Source: Ralstonia sp. UBA689
GTDB taxonomy: Bacteria; Pseudomonadota; Gammaproteobacteria; Burkholderiales; Burkholderiaceae
Assembly (NCBI RefSeq): GCF_002298975.1
Contig: NZ_DBMV01000001.1
Coordinates: 124,001 to 188,000 of the forward strand
Length of the DNA: 64,000 bases
Reading direction: 5' to 3'
A program made the position numbers and the translations under genes. The notes under the pieces are model-generated. The model searched no databases, was not told the DNA's origin, and was given only the letters and a program-made list of their open reading frames with translations. Below are positions 18,379-29,653 of the stretch, piece by piece (position 1 is the first letter of the stretch; each line of letters opens with the position of its first letter).

Positions 18379-18720
18379 TCAGTCGACGATGAACAGCTTG
18401 GCGCCGGTCCTGGTATAGGACTGGTGCGCCTCGGCGTCGTCGCCGACCTGATAGCTCGTGCAGGGCGTCAGTGTGAACTTGCGGCCATCTTCGAGCGTGG
18501 TTTCCAACTCGCCCTCCAGGCAGAACAGGATGTGCCCCTTCTTGCACCAGTGGTCGGCCAGGTAGCCGGGGGTGTACTCGACCATGCGCACGCGGATGCG
18601 GTTCGGCTCGTCGCCGAAGTAGCGTGTGCGCCAATAGGCCATGCCGGTCTCGCCGGTATGTTCGGTGGGCTCGACGGCAGACCAGTCTGTCGTGCCGAAG
18701 GCGAAGGGGGCCATCTTCAT
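18379..18720 (-). CDS. DHCW-motif cupin-fold protein
   Basis: The 113-residue protein is a small cupin. It has the family hallmark ADHWCKKGHILFCLEGELE near the middle, where His, Cys and Trp replace the usual metal-binding set. The start is the ATG at 18720, preceded by ggagctcccacg; the longer frame from 18789 adds an unconserved leader. The function of this family is unknown. The stop overlaps the end of the AAA+ gene by convergence with no spacer, leaving no room for a terminator between them. Confidence 0.8.
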   Translation of the reverse strand: MKMAPFAFGTTDWSAVEPTEHTGETGMAYWRTRYFGDEPNRIRVRMVEYTPGYLADHWCKKGHILFCLEGELETTLEDGRKFTLTPCTSYQVGDDAEAHQSYTRTGAKLFIVD

Positions 18721-19091
18721 CGTGGGAGCTCCGGTGGGTGAGGTCAGCCCGCGATGGTAGCAGTGGCGCGAGTGGAACATGCGCCGCATTGAATGTGGCT
18801 TAAGGAGCGCTTGTTTGTATGCCCCGACGGCATTGCGCTTGCCTCAATAATCCCGCCGATTCTGCACAATTCCAATGCCGATGCGGTACCGCAACGGGCC
18901 GCCAGCCAGTTCGCGCAAATGTATGCGGAGATTGCATGGTGCTATGCATCATCGACATAACGATGCTTGCGCGCTTCTCTAATATCGTCGCTTTTTACAA
19001 AGCGTGACGAATTTGGGCCAGCCCTTGGCCCGTATGAGATCCGCGTCTCCGCGCGCCGTCCCTCCGGCCACGGTATTCCTTGGAGAAAGTC
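18721..19091. other. 371-bp intergenic region between divergent cupin and symporter genes
   Basis: No gene is supported here. It should hold the promoters of the minus-strand cupin gene and the plus-strand symporter gene. A short inverted repeat, gcatc...gatgc, lies at about 18945-18965. The stretch is more AT-rich than its neighbours around 18940-19005. I see no clear sigma-70 promoter that I would defend. Confidence 0.4.
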
Positions 19092-20369
19092 TTGAACACC
19101 AAACGTCTGACCTCCCACATCGGACTGGCGATGCTGCTGGGCATTGCCGTCGGCTGGGGCTGCCACGAATACGCCAAGGACGCTGCCGCGGCCAAGGACA
19201 TCGCTTCGTACTTCAGCATCATCACCGACATCTTCCTGCGCATGATCAAGATGATCATCGCGCCGCTGGTGTTCTCGACCCTGGTGACGGGCTTGGCGAG
19301 CATGAGCGGTGGCCGCTCGGTCGGCCGCGTGGGCCTGCGCGCGATGATCTGGTTTGTGTGTGCATCGGCCACGTCGCTGGCGCTGGGCATGCTGCTGGTC
19401 AACTTCTTCCAGCCGGGTGTGCACATGAACCTCGCGCTGCCGGATGTCTCGGCCACGTCGGGTCTGAAGACCGGCGACTTCACGCTCAAGGCCTTCATCA
19501 CGCACGTGTTCCCGCGCAGCATCGTGGAGGCCATGGCCACCAACGAGATCCTTCAGATCTTGGTGTTCTCGCTGTTCTTCGGCGCTGCCCTGTCGACCAT
19601 GAAGAACCCCATGGACAGCGTGATCGGCCGCGGCCTGGAAGAGCTGACCAAGCTGATGTTCCGCATTACCGACTATGTGATGCGCTTTGCGCCGCTGGGC
19701 GTATTTGCCGCCATGGCCGCCGCCATCACGGTGGAAGGCGTGGGCGTGCTGTGGACCTACGGCAAGCTGATCGGGGAGTTCTACCTGGGGCTGGCCCTGC
19801 TGTGGGCGATCCTGTTCCTGGTGGGCTACGTGCTGCTGGGCCGCTCGCTGGGCCGTCTGTTGGGGCTGATTCGCGAGCCGACGCTGCTGGCGTTTGCCAC
19901 GGCGAGCAGTGAATCCGCTTACCCGAAGACGATCGAGGCGCTGGACCGCTTTGGTGTGCCCAAACGCATTTCGAGCTTCGTGCTGCCGCTGGGCTATTCG
20001 TTCAACCTCGACGGCTCGATGATGTACCAGGCGTTCGCGGTGCTGTTTATCGCGCAGGCCTACAACATTGAGATGAGCTTCACACAGCAGCTGACGCTGC
20101 TGTTGGTGCTGATGCTGACGAGCAAGGGCATGGCCGGCGTGGCGCGCGCCTCGCTGGTGGTGGTGGCGGCTACGCTGCCGATGTTCCATCTGCCTGAAGC
20201 CGGTCTGCTGCTGATCATCGGCATCGACCAGTTCTTCGACATGGGCCGCACGGCCACCAACGTGATCGGCAACAGCCTGGCCACCGCCGTGGTGGCGAAG
20301 TACGAGCCGGCGGAAGACGAAGTCGACGCGGAAGCGGCACAGCCTGCAGTGCAGCCAAACCTCGGCTGA
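19092..20369 (+). CDS. dicarboxylate/amino acid:cation symporter (DAACS family)
   Basis: The 425-residue membrane protein shows the GltP/DctA family pattern. It has many hydrophobic segments and the early FLRMIKMIIAPLVFSTLVTG. The serine-rich re-entrant loop is TASSESAYPKTIEAL, and the substrate/sodium site is LPLGYSFNLDGSMMY, with MGRTATNVIGN later. It imports glutamate/aspartate or C4-dicarboxylates with Na+ or H+. The start is taken as TTG at 19092 because GGAG lies 6 bp before it; an in-frame TTG at 19080 would overlap that site. Confidence 0.92.
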   Translation: MNTKRLTSHIGLAMLLGIAVGWGCHEYAKDAAAAKDIASYFSIITDIFLRMIKMIIAPLVFSTLVTGLASMSGGRSVGRVGLRAMIWFVCASATSLALGMLLVNFFQPGVHMNLALPDVSATSGLKTGDFTLKAFITHVFPRSIVEAMATNEILQILVFSLFFGAALSTMKNPMDSVIGRGLEELTKLMFRITDYVMRFAPLGVFAAMAAAITVEGVGVLWTYGKLIGEFYLGLALLWAILFLVGYVLLGRSLGRLLGLIREPTLLAFATASSESAYPKTIEALDRFGVPKRISSFVLPLGYSFNLDGSMMYQAFAVLFIAQAYNIEMSFTQQLTLLLVLMLTSKGMAGVARASLVVVAATLPMFHLPEAGLLLIIGIDQFFDMGRTATNVIGNSLATAVVAKYEPAEDEVDAEAAQPAVQPNLG

Positions 20370-20385
20370 CGCAAGAAACTGAACA

Positions 20386-20414
20386 CGCCGCCCACCCGGG
20401 TGGCGTCGTTTTAT
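20386..20414 (+). terminator. rho-independent terminator between the symporter gene and murI
   Basis: A GC-rich palindrome centred on cacccgggtg (20386-20405) is followed by TCGTTTTAT. It ends the symporter transcript and lies at the stop of the convergent murI gene. Confidence 0.75.
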
Positions 20415-21262
20415 TCGGGCTGAGAAATCGGCTGCGGAACAAGCGGGGCCTGGAGCGACGCCTCGCCAATATCGACGCGCTGTGCCATCGGCGCCTCGCC
20501 CAGCAACGCGGCCACCATGGCTTGCAGCGGAAGTACGTCACCGGTGCTCAGGAAGCGCGGCGGAGCAGCTTGGCCGGTCGCCTGCAATTGTGCTGCCGCC
20601 AGTGTGCGGCCGAGGTGGCGCGCCACGGCATGGCCGGTGTCGACGAGCGTGAGCCGGTCACCGGCAATCTCGCGGATGGCGTCTTCCAGGAATGGGTAGT
20701 GCGTGCAGCCAAGCACCAGCGTATCGGTGCCGGCATCGAGCATCGGCTGCAGATATGCCTGCAGCAATTCCAGCACGGCGGGGGAATGCGTGTCGCAGCG
20801 TTCGATCAGCGGGACAAGGCCGTAACCGGGCTGGCAGAGTACGCGGCAATCACCAGAGACGTTGGCGAGCAGGCGCGCGAATTTCTCACTGCGTAGCGTG
20901 CTTTCCGTGGCCAGCACGCCGACCACACGGCTTTTCGACAAGGCGACTGCCGGCTTCAAGCCCGGCTCCACGCCAATCACCGGCACCGCCAGCTTGTCGC
21001 GCAGCACGTGCACGGCCTGCGCCGTAGCGGTGTTGCACGCGATCACCAGCGCTTTGCAGCCTTGGTCAACCAGCCACTCGCACACGCGCAGCGTGCGTCC
21101 GGCAATGAATTCGGGAGATTTCTCCCCGTACGGGGCATGGCGGGAATCCGCCAGGTAGAGGAGCGATTCGGCCGGCAGTTCGGCGCGAATCGCGCGCAGG
21201 ACGGAGAGACCTCCGAGGCCGGAGTCAAAGACCCCGACCGGTGCCTGCGCGCGCGTTGTCAC
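20411..21262 (-). CDS. murI: glutamate racemase
   Basis: MurI supplies D-glutamate for peptidoglycan. The 283-residue protein begins VGVFDSGLGGLSVLRAI and carries both catalytic cysteines, in VIACNTATAQ and LVLGCTHYPFLED. The active-site order is intact. It is 21 bp downstream of the fumarase gene and probably co-transcribed with it. Confidence 0.97.
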   Translation of the reverse strand: MTTRAQAPVGVFDSGLGGLSVLRAIRAELPAESLLYLADSRHAPYGEKSPEFIAGRTLRVCEWLVDQGCKALVIACNTATAQAVHVLRDKLAVPVIGVEPGLKPAVALSKSRVVGVLATESTLRSEKFARLLANVSGDCRVLCQPGYGLVPLIERCDTHSPAVLELLQAYLQPMLDAGTDTLVLGCTHYPFLEDAIREIAGDRLTLVDTGHAVARHLGRTLAAAQLQATGQAAPPRFLSTGDVLPLQAMVAALLGEAPMAQRVDIGEASLQAPLVPQPISQPE

Positions 21263-21283
21263 GATTGAATGACGTGGAATTGA

Positions 21284-22807
21284 TCAGGCAGCGGCGACGG
21301 GAATCTTGCCGATCTTCGCCTGCCATTCCGCCGGGCCGGTCTTGTGCACCGACGTGCCCGAACTGTCCACGGCGACGGTGACAGGCATGTCCTTCACGTC
21401 GAATTCGTAGATGGCTTCCATGCCCAGGTCTTCGAATGCCAGCACCTTCGAGCCGCGGATGGCCTTCGACACCAGATACGCCGCACCACCCACCGCCATC
21501 AGGTAAGCCGACTTGTGCTTCTTGATGGATTCGATGGCGACCGGGCCGCGCTCGGCTTTGCCCACCATGGCAATCAGGCCCGTCTGCGCGAGCATCGTCT
21601 CGGTGAACTTGTCCATGCGCGTGGCCGTGGTCGGGCCTGCCGGGCCGACAACTTCATCGCGCACCGGGTCGACCGGGCCGACGTAGTAGATCACGCGGTT
21701 GGTGAAGTCGATGGGCAGCTTCTCGCCCTTGGCCAGCATGTCGGCGATGCGCTTGTGCGCGGCGTCGCGGCCCGTGAGCATCTTGCCGTTGAGCAGCAGC
21801 GTCTGGCCGGGCTTCCAGGAGGCGACCTCTTCCGGCGTAAGCGCGTTCAGATCCACGCGCTTGGACGTTTCCGTGTTCGGTGCCCACTCGACCTTCGGCC
21901 ATTGCGACAGGTCCGGCGCTTCCAGCTTCGCAACGCCGCTGCCGTCCAGCGTGAAGTGCGCGTGCCGCGTCGCCGCGCAGTTCGGGATCATGGCGACCGG
22001 CAGGTTGGCCGCGTGGGTCGGGTAGTCCAGGATCTTCACGTCGAGCACGGTGGCCAGGCCGCCCAAGCCCTGCGCGCCAATGCCCAGCGCGTTGACCTTC
22101 TCGTACAGCTCGATGCGCAGTTCTTCAGCGCGATTGCTCGGGCCGCGGGCGATCAGGTCTTGAATGTCGATCGGCTCCATCAGGGCTTCCTTGGCCAGCA
22201 GCATGGCCTTTTCAGCCGTGCCGCCAATGCCGATGCCCAGCATGCCCGGCGGGCACCAGCCGGCGCCCATGGTCGGCACGGTCTTGAGCACCCAGTCGAC
22301 GATCGAGTCCGACGGATTGAGCATCACGAACTTCGACTTGGCTTCCGAGCCGCCGCCCTTGGCTGCGACGATCACGTCCACCGTGTCGCCCGGCACGATC
22401 GACATGTTGATCACCGCCGGCGTGTTGTCCTTCGTGTTGGTGCGCTTGCCGGCCGGATCAGCCAGCACGCTTGCGCGCAGCTTGTTGTCGACGTCGTTGT
22501 ACGCGCGGCGTACGCCTTCGTTGACCATGTCTTCGAGGCTCATCGTGGCGCCATCCCAGCGCACGTTCATGCCCACCTTCAGGAACACGGTGACGATGCC
22601 GGTGTCCTGGCAGATCGGGCGCTTGCCCTCTGCGCACATGCGGCTGTTGGTCAGGATCTGCGCGATGGCATCCTTGGCCGCCGGGCTCTGCTCCTGCTCA
22701 TAGGCACGGCCCAGAGCAGTGATGTAGTCCATCGGGTGGTAGTAGCTGATGTACTGCAGGGCGTCGGCGACGCTCTGGATGAGGTCTTCTTGACGGATGA
22801 CGGTCAT
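21284..22807 (-). CDS. class I fumarate hydratase (iron-sulfur)
   Basis: The 507-residue protein is the FumA/FumB-type fumarase, which uses a [4Fe-4S] cluster to interconvert fumarate and malate. The alpha part includes GKRPICQDTGIVTVFLKVG and GSEAKSKFVMLNP. The beta part includes GPTTATRMDKF. The start at 22807 gives MTVIRQEDLIQSVADALQYI; the longer frame from 22876 reads into a region without family similarity. Confidence 0.95.
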   Translation of the reverse strand: MTVIRQEDLIQSVADALQYISYYHPMDYITALGRAYEQEQSPAAKDAIAQILTNSRMCAEGKRPICQDTGIVTVFLKVGMNVRWDGATMSLEDMVNEGVRRAYNDVDNKLRASVLADPAGKRTNTKDNTPAVINMSIVPGDTVDVIVAAKGGGSEAKSKFVMLNPSDSIVDWVLKTVPTMGAGWCPPGMLGIGIGGTAEKAMLLAKEALMEPIDIQDLIARGPSNRAEELRIELYEKVNALGIGAQGLGGLATVLDVKILDYPTHAANLPVAMIPNCAATRHAHFTLDGSGVAKLEAPDLSQWPKVEWAPNTETSKRVDLNALTPEEVASWKPGQTLLLNGKMLTGRDAAHKRIADMLAKGEKLPIDFTNRVIYYVGPVDPVRDEVVGPAGPTTATRMDKFTETMLAQTGLIAMVGKAERGPVAIESIKKHKSAYLMAVGGAAYLVSKAIRGSKVLAFEDLGMEAIYEFDVKDMPVTVAVDSSGTSVHKTGPAEWQAKIGKIPVAAA

Positions 22808-23010
22808 GGTGGGGACCAACGTATAGGAATGGGAAACCGGGTGCTGGATGCGGCGGAGGGGCAGTGATCTGCACATCTGCGCTATGCACCGGCAGCGGGC
22901 GCCGCCGGCTCAAAACAACCCGGAATCATACACGCAATGTGGGGTGCGAATTGTCCGACCGGATTCGTCGGAATCGCAGTGCCGGCGTCGTCCGCCGACA
23001 GGCTGGCGCG

Positions 23011-23550
23011 TCAATGTGCGCCGGCGGTCGCGCCCTCGGGCTGGGCGTGCGAGACGAGGCGGTCCACCCAGGCCATCACCAGGGCCGAGATCAGGAAGGC
23101 GAGATGGATCGCCACCTGCCACAGGATCGTGTGGGTGTCTTTCTGCGCGGCGTCGATGAAGGTCTTGAGCAGATGGATGGACGAGATGCTGATCAGCGCC
23201 ATCGACAGCTTTACCTTCAGCACGCCGGCGTTGACATGGTCCAGCCACTCCGGCTCGTCTTCATGGCCCTCGATGCCGAGCTTGGACACGAAGATGTCAT
23301 ACCCGCCGATGATCACCATGATCAGCAGGTTGGAGATCATCACCACGTCGATCAGGCCCAGCACGGCCAGCATGATCTTGGTTTCGTCCATCTCGCCCAG
23401 ATGCGAGACCAGGTGCCACACCTCGACCACGAACAGGTACACATAGGCGGCCTGGGCGATGATCAGCCCCAGATACAACGGCAGTTGCAGCCAGCGGGAG
23501 AAGAAGATCAGGCGCGGAATCGGACGCAGCGGGGCGGTGAGCGGCTTCAT
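23011..23550 (-). CDS. YqhA/UPF0114 family membrane protein
   Basis: The 179-residue protein has three or four hydrophobic segments. It shows the family pattern: FFSRWLQLPLYLGLIIAQA at the start, IDVVMISNLLIMVIIGGYD in the middle, and KDTHTILWQVAIHLAFLISA near the end. The function of this family is not established. It is a single gene facing away from the fumarase promoter region. Confidence 0.85.
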   Translation of the reverse strand: MKPLTAPLRPIPRLIFFSRWLQLPLYLGLIIAQAAYVYLFVVEVWHLVSHLGEMDETKIMLAVLGLIDVVMISNLLIMVIIGGYDIFVSKLGIEGHEDEPEWLDHVNAGVLKVKLSMALISISSIHLLKTFIDAAQKDTHTILWQVAIHLAFLISALVMAWVDRLVSHAQPEGATAGAH

Positions 23551-23642
23551 GGCTTGAAACGGGCGGTTGGACGAAAAACCGCGTGATTGTAACGTTCTGT
23601 GATTGCGAAATCGCTTACGGGAAGGCGCTGGCCGACCGCGTC

Positions 23643-24599
23643 CTATTCGCGATCCAACGATGGATCGAGCGGGTCCAACGGGTCAATCACCCGCGCGCGC
23701 CGCACCGGCTGGCGTGGGCGCGCCGGCCAGCTTGCCACCAGGATGCCCGCCACCACGCACGCCAGCGCCACGGCATGTGGCCAGCCGGGCGTCTCGCCCA
23801 ATGCAACGATGCCGTAAGTGGCAGCCGCAATCGGCAGCACCGACGTGAACACCCCAGCCAAATGCGCCGGCACGTGCCGGATACCCTTCATCCACAGCCA
23901 GAACGAGAAGATGCTGGCCGACAGCGCATACCAGACCACCAGGCCCCAGATGGACGCCGGTACCGTCGACGCATCGAACGTCAGCAGCGGCACCAGCCCC
24001 AGCGGCAGCATCAGCAGCCCGCCGATCAGGTGCGTGTACGCGCAGATCTCGATGGCGGGCAACGTTTGCGTCAGCCGTCGCGACAGGATCACGTAGATCG
24101 ACTCGCACAGCACCGCGCCCATCACCAGCGCATTGCCCAGCAGCGCCCGGGATGCACCCGCCGCTGCGCCGCCGGATTCGACGCCACGGAATGCGTTGAG
24201 GATGGCCACGCCCGCCACCGCCAGCGCAACCGACGCGAAGGTCCGCCCCGACGGCCGCTCGCGCAGCACCAGCCACGACAGCAATGCCACCGTGGCGGGA
24301 ATCGTGCTGGTGATGATGCCGGCGGCCAGCGCCGAGGTCAGTCGCACGCCGTTGAGCATCAGCAGCGTAAAGCCGAAGGTGCCGAAGAATGCCTGCAGGA
24401 AGAGGTTGGTCCACTCGCTGCGCGTCACGCGTCGCATGCATGACGGCTTGTACCACGGGGCCATGCACACGATGGCAATCAGGAAGCGCAGCAGCGCGAA
24501 CAGCATCACCGGCATGACGGCGACAATCGATTTGCCGAAACCGACGTTGCTGCCGACCAGTGCCATGGCAGCAATCAGGAAAAAGGCGTGGATGGGCAC
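23643..24599 (-). CDS. EamA-family (DMT superfamily) transporter
   Basis: The 318-residue protein has ten predicted hydrophobic segments in two homologous halves, as in EamA exporters. Examples are FFGTFGFTLLMLNGVRLTSA in the first half and LSASIFSFWLWMKGIRHVPA in the second. Members export amino acids or other metabolites; the substrate here is unknown. It is divergent from acs, with 204 bp between the two starts. Confidence 0.85.
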   Translation of the reverse strand: MPIHAFFLIAAMALVGSNVGFGKSIVAVMPVMLFALLRFLIAIVCMAPWYKPSCMRRVTRSEWTNLFLQAFFGTFGFTLLMLNGVRLTSALAAGIITSTIPATVALLSWLVLRERPSGRTFASVALAVAGVAILNAFRGVESGGAAAGASRALLGNALVMGAVLCESIYVILSRRLTQTLPAIEICAYTHLIGGLLMLPLGLVPLLTFDASTVPASIWGLVVWYALSASIFSFWLWMKGIRHVPAHLAGVFTSVLPIAAATYGIVALGETPGWPHAVALACVVAGILVASWPARPRQPVRRARVIDPLDPLDPSLDRE

Positions 24600-24803
24600 G
24601 ATGATGAATTGGGTGAGAAACGGCGCGGGGCGCGGCTCTTGGGCCGCTCATGTTGCACTGCAGTGCGTGCCGTAACGTGAGGCGACGCATTATAGTAATG
24701 CCCTTCGCGTCGGTTTGCGGAGCAGGAATGCGTAAGGCTGGAGTCAGGTCAACCGCTTAGATTCGCCGCAAAACGATCACAGACATCGCTATCAGGAGAC
24801 ATC

Positions 24804-26786
<1,983 letters not shown>

Positions 26787-26805
26787 CCGCAGACGGCCGA
26801 GTACC

Positions 26806-28869
26806 GTGGCCGCCGATCCGCAACAAGACAGCCGCTTTCGCAAGCGGCTGTTTCTCTATTACGGGCTCTACACGGTAGGGCTGCTGCTCTTCATCGTCAT
26901 GATGGGGGCAATCGAGCGCGTGCGCGGGGCGGGCGTGTGGCTCGGTTACGTGTTCCTGTTCGTCACCATCGCCATCTACGCGTGCATCGGGCTGATCTGC
27001 CGTACGGCCGACCTGACGGAGTACTACGTGGCCGGGCGCCGTGTGCCGGCGTTTTTCAACGGCATGGCTACCGCAGCCGATTGGATGAGCGCCGCCTCGT
27101 TCATCGGGCTGGCCGGCATCGTGTTCGCCTCCGGCTACGAGGGCCTGGCCTACGTGATGGGCTGGACCGGCGGCTACTGCCTGGTCGCCTTTCTGCTCGC
27201 GCCATACTTGCGCAAGTTCGGCGGCTATACGGTGCCGGACTTCCTCGCCACGCGTTATGGCAACGGCGAGCGCGGCGGCAGTTCGATGGTGCGCGGCATC
27301 GCCGTGCTGGGCGCGACGCTGTGTTCCTTTGTCTACCTCGTCGCGCAGATCCAGGGCGTGGGGCTGGTGGTCACGCGCTTCATCGGCGTGGATTTTGCGG
27401 TGGGCGTGTTCTTCGGGCTGGCGGGCATTCTGGTGTGTTCGTTCCTGGGCGGCATGCGTGCGGTGACGTGGACGCAGGTGGCGCAGTACATCATCATGAT
27501 CGTGTCGTTCCTGGGTGTGGTGGCGATGATCGGCTGGCACCGGTATCACGATCCGGTGCCGCAGCTCTCCACTGGCCATCTGCTGCAGCAGATCGAGAAG
27601 GAGGAGCGGCGCATCGCCCACGACCCCGGCGAGCAGCGCGTGCGCGATCATTTCCTGAACGAGGCGCAGGCATTGCAGGAGCGCATCGCGCGGTTGCCGC
27701 AGTCGTTCGATGAGATGCGCGAGGCGCTGAACACGCAACTGAAGCTCGCCCGCGAGCGCAACGCGCCGCTGCGCGAGATCAAGTCGCTCGAACGCGCGCG
27801 CGAGGCGTTCCCGCCGGATGCCGCCACGGCGGCCATCGTGTGGAACCAGGAGCGCGAAGACGCGCTCGAACGCAGCCGCGTGGCGCCGCCATCCACCGAG
27901 CCGTTCCCATCGGCATCCCAAACCGAGCGCGGTACGCAGCGCCTGAACTTCGTGCTGCTGGTGTTCTGCCTGATGGTGGGCACCGCCAGCCTGCCGCATA
28001 TTCTGACGCGCTTCCACACCACGCCGTCGGTGCGCGAGGCGCGCAACTCGGTCAGCTGGACGCTGTTCTTCGTGGCGTTGCTGTATGTGTCGGCGCCGAC
28101 GATGGCGGCACTGGTCAAGCTCGACCTGCTGCAACACCTGGTGGGCGCCCCGTTTGCCGATCTTCCGCAGTGGATCGTGCCGTGGCGCAAGGTCGATCCG
28201 GCGGTGTTCGCGCTGCACGACATCAATGGCGACGGCATCGTGCAGTGGGCCGAGGTGATGATGCAGCCTGACATGGTGGTGCTGGCCGCACCCGAGATCG
28301 CCGGACTGCCCTATGTGCTGTCGGGGTTGATCGCGGCGGGTGCGCTGGCAGCGGCGCTGTCGACCGCTGACGGTCTGCTGCTGACGATTGCCAATGCGCT
28401 ATCGCACGACGTGTATTTCCATATGATCGACAACAAGGCCAGCCACCAGCGGCGCGTGACGAGCGCCAAGGTGGTGCTGCTGGGCGTAGCCTTGCTGGCG
28501 GCGTATGTGACATCGCTCAAGCCGGGCAACATCCTGTTTCTGGTGGGGGCGGCGTTCTCACTGGCGGCGTCGTGTTTCTTTCCGGCGCTGGTGCTGGGGG
28601 TGTTCTGGAAGCGCACCAATCGGGCCGGTGCAATTGCCGGCATGCTGACAGGGTTGACCGTCAGCGTGTACTACATCATCGTCAACTACCCGTTCTTCAC
28701 GCGCATGACGGGCATCCTGGGCCAGCCGTGGTTTGGCGTGGACCCGATCGCCTCTGGGGCGTTCGGCGTGCCGGCCGGGTTTGTGGCGGCCATTGCCGTC
28801 AGCCTGCTTACCAAACCGAACCGGCCGGTGATCGACAAGCTGGTCGGTTATCTGCGCGATCCGCTGTAG
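26806..28869 (+). CDS. VC_2705-type sodium:solute symporter (ActP-related) with inserted hydrophilic segment
   Basis: The 687-residue permease has the SSS-family core (FIGLAGIVFASGYEGLAYVMG, then LAQIQGVGLVVTRF-like helices). A long charged, coiled-coil-like insert lies at about residues 250-385. A Ca2+-binding-like EF-hand loop, DINGDGIVQWAE, is near residue 472, on a loop between membrane segments. The GTG start at 26806 gives AADPQQDSRFRKRLFLYYG, normal for this subfamily. Coupled to acs, it probably imports acetate or a related small acid. Confidence 0.88.
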   Translation: MAADPQQDSRFRKRLFLYYGLYTVGLLLFIVMMGAIERVRGAGVWLGYVFLFVTIAIYACIGLICRTADLTEYYVAGRRVPAFFNGMATAADWMSAASFIGLAGIVFASGYEGLAYVMGWTGGYCLVAFLLAPYLRKFGGYTVPDFLATRYGNGERGGSSMVRGIAVLGATLCSFVYLVAQIQGVGLVVTRFIGVDFAVGVFFGLAGILVCSFLGGMRAVTWTQVAQYIIMIVSFLGVVAMIGWHRYHDPVPQLSTGHLLQQIEKEERRIAHDPGEQRVRDHFLNEAQALQERIARLPQSFDEMREALNTQLKLARERNAPLREIKSLERAREAFPPDAATAAIVWNQEREDALERSRVAPPSTEPFPSASQTERGTQRLNFVLLVFCLMVGTASLPHILTRFHTTPSVREARNSVSWTLFFVALLYVSAPTMAALVKLDLLQHLVGAPFADLPQWIVPWRKVDPAVFALHDINGDGIVQWAEVMMQPDMVVLAAPEIAGLPYVLSGLIAAGALAAALSTADGLLLTIANALSHDVYFHMIDNKASHQRRVTSAKVVLLGVALLAAYVTSLKPGNILFLVGAAFSLAASCFFPALVLGVFWKRTNRAGAIAGMLTGLTVSVYYIIVNYPFFTRMTGILGQPWFGVDPIASGAFGVPAGFVAAIAVSLLTKPNRPVIDKLVGYLRDPL

Positions 28870-28950
28870 AAAAAATGCCGGCCCTCGACGAGCCGGCGAA
28901 GGGGGAAGCGGCCGACGCATATCATGCCGGCCCTGGGCTGACCTCTCCTG

Positions 28951-29568
28951 TCAGCCCATCACAACGTTGGCCAGGCGGAACACATAGGGCGTGGCCGACG
29001 TGCCAGCGCCGCCGCCCGTCATGACGATGTCGGCGCTGGCCACGCCCAGCAGCGACAGCTCGGTGTTGATGTCCGACAGCACGGCCGAGTTCATCACCGC
29101 GCCTTGCTCGATCTGCGAGGCGGTGCCGATCCACAGCGTGGGCTTGAACTGAAACACCGCCTTCTGGCCGGGCACGATGCCGGTCTTGTGCGCGAGCAGC
29201 CGGTTGTCCTTGAACACCGATGCGGTGATGGCTCCAGTGCGAAGGTCGTTGCGCAACTGGATCTCGCGCGAGCTGGGCGAGCGGCCGGCCAGTGCCAGCA
29301 CGTTGCCCGAGGCCGCGCGCGTGACGCTGAACATCTGGCCGTTGTCGGCCACCTTGCGCGGCATGTAGTTGCCGTCGGCGTCGCTGGCGCTTACCGCGGT
29401 CTGCATCGGGAAGACGAACGGGTGGTTGTCGCCGCGGCCGCAGTTGGTGATGACCTTCCAGGCGATCGCCAGCTCGTCGAAATCGGTCGAGACGTTTTTC
29501 TGGAACAGCACGACCTGGCTGTTGTTGCTGTCGTTCGACAGGTTGATGAAGTTGAGTTTGATGTCCAT
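28951..29568 (-). CDS. uncharacterised paralog A of a three-gene tandem family
   Basis: I do not recognise this 205-residue family. Its N-terminus is MDIKLNFINLSNDSNNSQVV, followed by FQKNV, then AWKVITNCGRGDNHPFVFPM. Other conserved blocks shared with its neighbours are PGQKAVFQFKPTLWIG and the C-terminal ASADIVMTGGG. It has no signal peptide or membrane segment and looks like a soluble beta-rich protein. It is the same length as paralog B and most similar to it. It is the last gene of the unit that starts with the PHB-depolymerase-like gene. The start at 29568 is chosen by alignment with the paralogs. Confidence 0.75.
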   Translation of the reverse strand: MDIKLNFINLSNDSNNSQVVLFQKNVSTDFDELAIAWKVITNCGRGDNHPFVFPMQTAVSASDADGNYMPRKVADNGQMFSVTRAASGNVLALAGRSPSSREIQLRNDLRTGAITASVFKDNRLLAHKTGIVPGQKAVFQFKPTLWIGTASQIEQGAVMNSAVLSDINTELSLLGVASADIVMTGGGAGTSATPYVFRLANVVMG

Positions 29569-29653
29569 GGCAGCTCGGGTGAAAACAGGTGGGGAGGGCG
29601 ACGCGCGCGGCGTCGCCATCGGGGCTGGAGCGGCGGGTGTGGGGGATGGGCGG

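Noticed and set aside
18942..20189. 415-codon minus-strand frame over the symporter gene
   Set aside because: Antisense of a well-supported DAACS gene; composition is extremely rich in His, Gln and Arg.
21344..22867. 507-codon plus-strand frame over fumarase
   Set aside because: Shadow of the fumarase gene; no protein-like pattern.
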